In this document: one piece after another, positions 61,309 to 64,000 of the stretch
Layout: every line of letters begins with the position of its first letter
How positions within the stretch are numbered: position 1 is the stretch's first letter
Source: Streptomyces lincolnensis
GTDB lineage: Bacteria; Actinomycetota; Actinomycetes; Streptomycetales; Streptomycetaceae
DNA length: 64,000 nucleotides
Assembly (NCBI RefSeq): GCF_001685355.1
Contig: NZ_CP016438.1
Location: forward strand, 8,122,001 to 8,186,000
Direction of reading: 5' to 3'
Position numbers and translations under genes: made by a program
Notes under the pieces: model-generated
The model's input: only the letters and a program-made list of their open reading frames with translations
What the model was told of the DNA's origin: nothing
The model's database searches: none

Positions 61309-62877
61309 ATGGCCGCCATCTCGGAGATCTGGGAGCCTGTCGAACCGGTCCTGTCGGTCCGTCGGGTCCTCACCCTGGAGCGGGTCCTCGCGGGGGAACC
61401 CGAGGTGGTGGCCGGGGCCGGCCAGCTCGACCGGCCGGTGCGCTGGGTGCATGTCGCCGAGGCCCCGGACGTCGGCGTGATGCTCAGCGGCGGCGAGATG
61501 GTGCTCACCACCGGCGTGCTCCTCGCCGGCGACCCGGGCAAGCAGGCCGAGTACATCCAGTCCCTGCACCGCTCTGAGGCGGCCGCCGTCGTCCTCGGGC
61601 TCGGCCGGGCCTTCCCGGCCCCGCCGGACGTGATGCGCCGGGCGGCCGAGCGGTGCGGGCTGCCCATGGTCGTCCTGCACCGGCCGTTCCCCTTCGCCGA
61701 ACTGACCGAGGAGGTGCAGGCCCGGCTGGTGCGGCGCAAGTTCGCCGCCGTGAGCATGTCCGAGGCGGTACGCACCGCCCTCACCGGACTCATCACCGCG
61801 GGCGCCCCGCTGCAACGCCTGCTCGACGAGATCGCCCAGCACAGCGCCTGTCCCGTCGTCGTCACCAACCTCGCCCACCGCGTCCTGGCCACGGCGGGGG
61901 AGCGGTCCGCCGTCGACGACGTACTGCGCGACTGGGAGCGCATCGCCCGCCAGGCCGGCGGCAGCGAGGGCGACGGCTGGATCCGCGCCGAGCTCGGCGG
62001 ACGCGGGGAGCGGTGGGGCCGGATCGTGCTGTGCGGCTACCGCGGCGACACCGCCACCGGCCGGCTGCTCGCCGACCGCGCCGCCGAGGCGCTCGTGCTG
62101 CACCGCATGCTCGGCGGGAACTCCGCCCACACCTGGGAGGAACAGTCCGCGCAGAGCCTGCTGACCGACCTGGTCAGCGGGGTCGTACCGGCACGGCAGC
62201 TGCTGCCCCGCGCGCGGGCGGCGGGACTGCCGGTCAACCGGCGCACCTTCGTCCCGCTGGTCGTGCGGGACGCCGATCCGGCCGAACTCGACCGGGTCCT
62301 GCGGCTGGTGGGCCTGCCCGGGCTCGTCGCCGAACTCGCCGACGGCGCCACCGCCGTCCTGCTGAGCCTGGCCCGGGACCAGGACGCCGCGGTGCTCACG
62401 GCGAACTTCGCGGCCCGGGTGCGCTCCGGGGCCGCGCGGACCGTCGTGGCCGCGGCCGACCCGCGGATCGTCTGGGAGGACGTCCCCGCCGGTCTGCGCG
62501 AGGCCCAGCACGTGGCCGACGCCGTCGCGGACTCCTCGGGCGTGCTGGACCTCCCCGCCGTCGTGCGGCTGAGGGACGTCCATCTGCGCGGGCTGATCCG
62601 GCTGCTGCGCGACGACCCGCATGTGCAGTCCTTCGCGGAGCGCGAGCTGGACGGGCTGCTGTGCGGGGCGGGGGAGGACCTGCTCACCGTCCTGCGGACC
62701 TATCTGGCCACCGGACGCAACAAGTCCCGTACCGCCCAGCTCCACCACGTCTCGCGACCGGCGCTCTACCGCCGGCTGGAGGCGATACAGACGCGGCTCG
62801 GTGTCGACCTCGACGATTTCGAACAGGCCGCATCCGTGCACATCGCGCTCCTCGCACACGACGCGCAACAGGGCTGA
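61309..62877 (+). CDS. PucR-family transcriptional regulator
   Basis: A 522-aa regulator of the PucR type. The N-terminal purine-catabolism domain has VLTLERVLAGEPEVVAGAGQLDRPVRWVHVAEAPDVGVMLSGGEMVLTTGVLL. A middle GGDEF-like region follows, and the C-terminal helix-turn-helix is LLTVLRTYLATGRNKSRTAQLHHVSRPALYRRLEAIQTRLGVDLDDFE. Such proteins sense pathway metabolites of purine or pyrimidine breakdown and usually activate adjacent genes. It lies 28 nt after the aminotransferase and most likely controls the flanking hydrolase genes, perhaps through the repeats noted upstream of each. Confidence 0.92.
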   Translation: MAAISEIWEPVEPVLSVRRVLTLERVLAGEPEVVAGAGQLDRPVRWVHVAEAPDVGVMLSGGEMVLTTGVLLAGDPGKQAEYIQSLHRSEAAAVVLGLGRAFPAPPDVMRRAAERCGLPMVVLHRPFPFAELTEEVQARLVRRKFAAVSMSEAVRTALTGLITAGAPLQRLLDEIAQHSACPVVVTNLAHRVLATAGERSAVDDVLRDWERIARQAGGSEGDGWIRAELGGRGERWGRIVLCGYRGDTATGRLLADRAAEALVLHRMLGGNSAHTWEEQSAQSLLTDLVSGVVPARQLLPRARAAGLPVNRRTFVPLVVRDADPAELDRVLRLVGLPGLVAELADGATAVLLSLARDQDAAVLTANFAARVRSGAARTVVAAADPRIVWEDVPAGLREAQHVADAVADSSGVLDLPAVVRLRDVHLRGLIRLLRDDPHVQSFAERELDGLLCGAGEDLLTVLRTYLATGRNKSRTAQLHHVSRPALYRRLEAIQTRLGVDLDDFEQAASVHIALLAHDAQQG

Positions 62878-62927
62878 AACCTGCGACGACCTGGGAAAAC
62901 GGCGGTGAAACATGGGCTCACGACAGG

Positions 62928-62970
62928 GTGACACCGTGGCACGCCCGACGCCCGCAGACGTGACACCGTG
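62928..62970 (+). promoter_or_regulatory. Two direct repeats GTGACACCGTG, 32 bp apart
   Basis: Identical 11-bp copies at 62928-62938 and 62960-62970 lie upstream of the second hydrolase. A 32-bp period is about three helical turns, so both face the same side. Likely a tandem regulator site, perhaps for PucR; the motif was not seen upstream of the first hydrolase. Confidence 0.5.
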
Positions 62971-63004
62971 CAACTCAAAGCCGGCTTTCGGACTTCCTAG
63001 CCTT

Positions 63005-63077
63005 CTGGGGCGGGCGTCGGAAGTGCCCTCTGCCCCGCGGCGCCCGGCACGCACTCTCGCCGCGACGCCCGCCCCAG
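63005..63077. repeat. 15-bp inverted repeat with 43-nt loop before the second hydrolase gene
   Basis: CTGGGGCGGGCGTCG (63005-63019) is the exact reverse complement of CGACGCCCGCCCCAG (63063-63077). It could fold as a very stable stem in the 5' leader of the hydrolase mRNA, ending 24 nt before the ATG, or end upstream transcription. The loop shows no obvious ORF. Confidence 0.65.
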
Positions 63078-63101
63078 CACACCGAGCGACCGGAGGTCCC
63101 G

Positions 63102-63944
63102 ATGAGCACAGTGATCCGTGCCGCCCTCTTCCAGACCGCCTGGACCGGCGACAAGGAATCGATGATCCAGGTGCACGAGCAGGCCGCCCGCGACGCGGCC
63201 GCGCAGGGTGCCCAAGTCCTGTGCTTCCAGGAGCTGTTCTACGGACCGTACTTCTGCCAGGTCCAGGACAAGGCGTTCTACGAGTACGCCGAGCGGATCC
63301 CCGACGGCCCGATCGTCCAGCGCTTCCAGGCGCTGGCCCGGGAACTGGGCATCGTCCTGATCCTGCCCATGTACGAGGAGGAGCAGCCCGGCGTCCTCTA
63401 CAACACGGCGGCCGTGATCGACGCCGACGGCACCTACCTCGGCAAGTACCGCAAGCACCACATCCCCCAGGTCCCGGGCTTCTGGGAGAAGTTCTACTTC
63501 CGCCCCGGCAACAGCGGCTGGCCGGTCTTCGACACCAAGGTCGGCAGGATCGGTGTCTACATCTGCTACGACCGCCACTTCCCGGAGGGCTGGCGGGCGC
63601 TGGGGCTCGCGGGCGCCGAGATCGTCTTCAACCCCTCGGCCACCTCGCGCGGCCTGTCCGGCTACCTCTGGCAGCTGGAACAGCCGGCGGCGGCCGTCGC
63701 CAACGAGTACTTCGTCGGCGCGATCAACCGGGTCGGGGTCGAGGAGTACGGCGACAACGACTTCTACGGCACGACGTACTTCGTCGACCCGGAGGCCCAG
63801 TTCGTCGGCGAGGTGGCCAGCGACAAGGAGACCGAACTGGTCGTCCGCGACCTCGACCTCAACAAGCTCCGCGAAGTACGCGACCGCTGGCAGTTCTACC
63901 GCGACCGCCGTCCCGACGCGTACACCCCGCTGACCGCCCCGTAA
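63102..63944 (+). CDS. Carbon-nitrogen hydrolase, beta-ureidopropionase-like (paralogue 2)
   Basis: A 280-aa protein aligning without gaps to the hydrolase at 59155. It keeps the triad in CFQELFYGPYF, GKYRKHHIPQ and VYICYDRHFPEGWR. Central and C-terminal blocks are almost identical, including YLWQLEQPAAAVANEYFV and RVGVEEYGDNDFYG. The two diverge mostly in residues 40-100, near the substrate pocket entrance (QVQDKAFYEYAERIPDGP against QVQEPEHYRWAEPVPDGP), so they may prefer different carbamoyl substrates. It has its own long leader with direct repeats and a stem. The 56 bases after its stop hold nothing clear; a dihydropyrimidinase/hydantoinase gene is expected downstream. Confidence 0.9.
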   Translation: MSTVIRAALFQTAWTGDKESMIQVHEQAARDAAAQGAQVLCFQELFYGPYFCQVQDKAFYEYAERIPDGPIVQRFQALARELGIVLILPMYEEEQPGVLYNTAAVIDADGTYLGKYRKHHIPQVPGFWEKFYFRPGNSGWPVFDTKVGRIGVYICYDRHFPEGWRALGLAGAEIVFNPSATSRGLSGYLWQLEQPAAAVANEYFVGAINRVGVEEYGDNDFYGTTYFVDPEAQFVGEVASDKETELVVRDLDLNKLREVRDRWQFYRDRRPDAYTPLTAP

Positions 63945-64000
63945 GCGTCCTGGACCGCCGTCGGTTCTCAGGGGGTCTTGTGGATCCGGCCGGGGGCGCG

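Noticed and set aside
62928..62970. CRISPR-like repeat
   Set aside because: Only two 11-bp copies are present with no repeat-spacer array or cas gene.
61216..63054. 612-codon minus-strand frame opposite PucR
   Set aside because: No domains; PucR N-terminal and HTH motifs on the plus strand are clear.

Overview
The window reads as a Streptomyces chromosome segment. Third codon positions are almost all G or C, GTG starts and ATGA/GTGA overlaps are common, and several genes appear leaderless, with a TANNNT-type -10 about 6-7 nt before the start codon. From memory, the gene order from malate synthase through allantoinase/allantoicase to an SNF2/SWIM pair resembles the SCO6243-SCO6263 region of S. 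coelicolor; this was not checked.

Positions 1-12.1 kb hold the right part of a biosynthetic gene cluster cut by the window edge. In one direction it carries the C-terminal part of an aminodeoxychorismate synthase, a free-standing amino-acid adenylation protein, a second AMP ligase, an acyl carrier protein, a ketosynthase with a complete triad, a short KS-like partner, a HemK-like methyltransferase, a third AMP ligase and two half-size ABC exporters. Almost every junction overlaps, and two tiny coupled ORFs (42 and 20 codons) lie inside the operon. Facing it (12.1-14.9 kb) are an SDR and an odd NRPS protein: a condensation domain joined to what looks like an adenylation C-terminal lobe without its N-terminal core, and a degenerate carrier domain. 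I do not recognise the product. An aminobenzoate-type unit joined to an ACP-borne acyl or amino acid chain is the best guess.

Positions 15-24 kb are ordinary metabolism: a HipA-like kinase, a SelT/W/H-like protein, malate synthase, a MobA-like nucleotidyltransferase, and the allantoin module (IclR regulator, allantoinase, allantoicase). The same 15-bp motif, TTCC-N7-GGAA, occurs once upstream of malate synthase and twice between the IclR gene and allantoinase. This suggests one regulator coordinates ureide breakdown with use of the released glyoxylate.

Positions 24-46 kb are a mix: an SDR, a RibD/DHFR-like reductase, a secreted RNase Sa-type ribonuclease, a two-component system, a P450, a GntR/inositol-dehydrogenase-like divergent pair, a ROK kinase, an SNF2 helicase with a SWIM zinc-finger protein, an isolated PcaL-like fusion whose nucleophile serine is alanine, an MBL-fold hydrolase, exonuclease III, a secreted SGNH hydrolase and a secreted CocE-like hydrolase.

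Positions 46-59 kb hold gamma-glutamyltransferase, a redox operon under a divergent LysR regulator, a ClpC-like ATPase, a divergent methionine aminopeptidase/XRE pair sharing a palindrome that overlaps both -10 boxes, and a large low-complexity protein. Positions 59-64 kb carry a probable reductive pyrimidine or hydantoin module: two paralogous carbamoyl-amide hydrolases flanking a class III aminotransferase and a PucR regulator. A cyclic amidohydrolase would be expected just beyond the right edge.

No rRNA, tRNA, CRISPR array, transposase or integrase was seen. The only stretch over 300 nt without a confident gene is 44039-44348.
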